From NCBI GenBank assembly GCA_002427475.1, contig DIRG01000013.1, positions 2,872-25,990 on the forward strand: a stretch of 23,119 nucleotides of DNA, written 5' to 3'. The notes under the pieces were generated by a model. It was not told where the DNA came from. It did no database searches and saw nothing but the letters and a program-made list of their open reading frames with translations. A program made the position numbers and the translations under genes. The stretch's first letter is position 1. Every line of letters begins with the position of its first letter. Source of the DNA: Mageeibacillus sp. UBA5442 (GTDB taxonomy: Bacteria > Bacillota > Clostridia > Saccharofermentanales > DTU023). Positions 22,970 to 23,119 of the stretch are shown piece after piece.

Positions 22970-23119
22970 TTATTCAGCAACTGCGATAACAGTTCCTGAA
23001 CCGACTGTACGGCCACCCTCACGGATAGCAAACTTCAGTCCGGTTTCAATGGCGATCGGAGTGATCAGCTCAACTGAAATTTCGACGTGGTCACCAGGCA
23101 TGGTCATTTCTTTATCTTC
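22970..23119 (-). CDS. tuf: Elongation factor Tu, C-terminal end (5' part outside window)
   Basis: The minus strand reads EDKEMTMPGDHVEISVELI, then TPIAIETGLKFAIREGGRTV and GSGTVIAVAE before TAA, the near-invariant C-terminal end of bacterial EF-Tu, which brings aminoacyl-tRNA to the ribosome. Forty-nine codons are visible; the rest lies beyond base 23119. The strong terminator just downstream shows it ends its transcription unit, so lon and the grd operon are separate from it. Confidence 0.97.
   Translation of the reverse strand, partial: EDKEMTMPGDHVEISVELITPIAIETGLKFAIREGGRTVGSGTVIAVAE

Overview
The window looks like chromosomal DNA from an anaerobic, amino-acid-fermenting member of the Clostridia (Bacillota). 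Three things point there: a complete selenium-dependent glycine reductase gene set, a full selenocysteine-making and -decoding set beside it, and Gram-positive-type AGGAGG-like ribosome binding sites and sigma-A-like promoters. The genus cannot be read from the sequence. No insertion sequence, phage gene, CRISPR array, rRNA or tRNA was seen, and no gene-free stretch exceeds about 230 bases.

Left part (1-3833): the 3' end of pyruvate kinase, a convergent atypical orotate-phosphoribosyltransferase-like gene, a divergent LysR-type regulator resembling the selenium-metabolism-associated group, and a YegS/DagK-type lipid kinase.

Selenium block (3882-11275): selD (itself a selenoprotein, with in-frame UGA at codon 15), a class-V cysteine desulfurase-like gene on the opposite strand, a YedE-type putative selenium transporter, a stand-alone TusA/YedF-like carrier, a DUF3343 Se/S-carrier-like protein, selA and selB. 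Together these could take up and mobilise selenium, make selenophosphate, charge tRNA-Sec and deliver it to the ribosome. The tRNA-Sec gene is not in the window.

Glycine reductase block (12231-20161, all minus strand, transcribed right to left): grdX-grdE-grdB-trxB-trxA-grdA-grdC-grdD. Two genes, grdB (Sec350) and grdA (Sec44), are each interrupted by an in-frame UGA and must be read through as selenocysteine. Thioredoxin reductase and a GCEPC thioredoxin supply electrons. Protein B (GrdE/GrdB) binds glycine, GrdA carries the carboxymethyl group on selenium, and protein C (GrdC/GrdD) releases acetyl phosphate, which gives ATP. A terminator-like hairpin between grdA and grdC may lower protein C output. 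A DUF2156 gene follows the operon and overlaps selB tail to tail.

Right end: lon protease and the 3' end of tuf (EF-Tu), both minus strand, with a strong terminator after tuf.

The glycine reductase and selenium systems are known. What deserves a second look is their tight linkage, the non-standard grd gene order, the compact SECIS-like hairpins, the near absence of UGA as a true stop codon, and several regulatory hairpins and palindromes.
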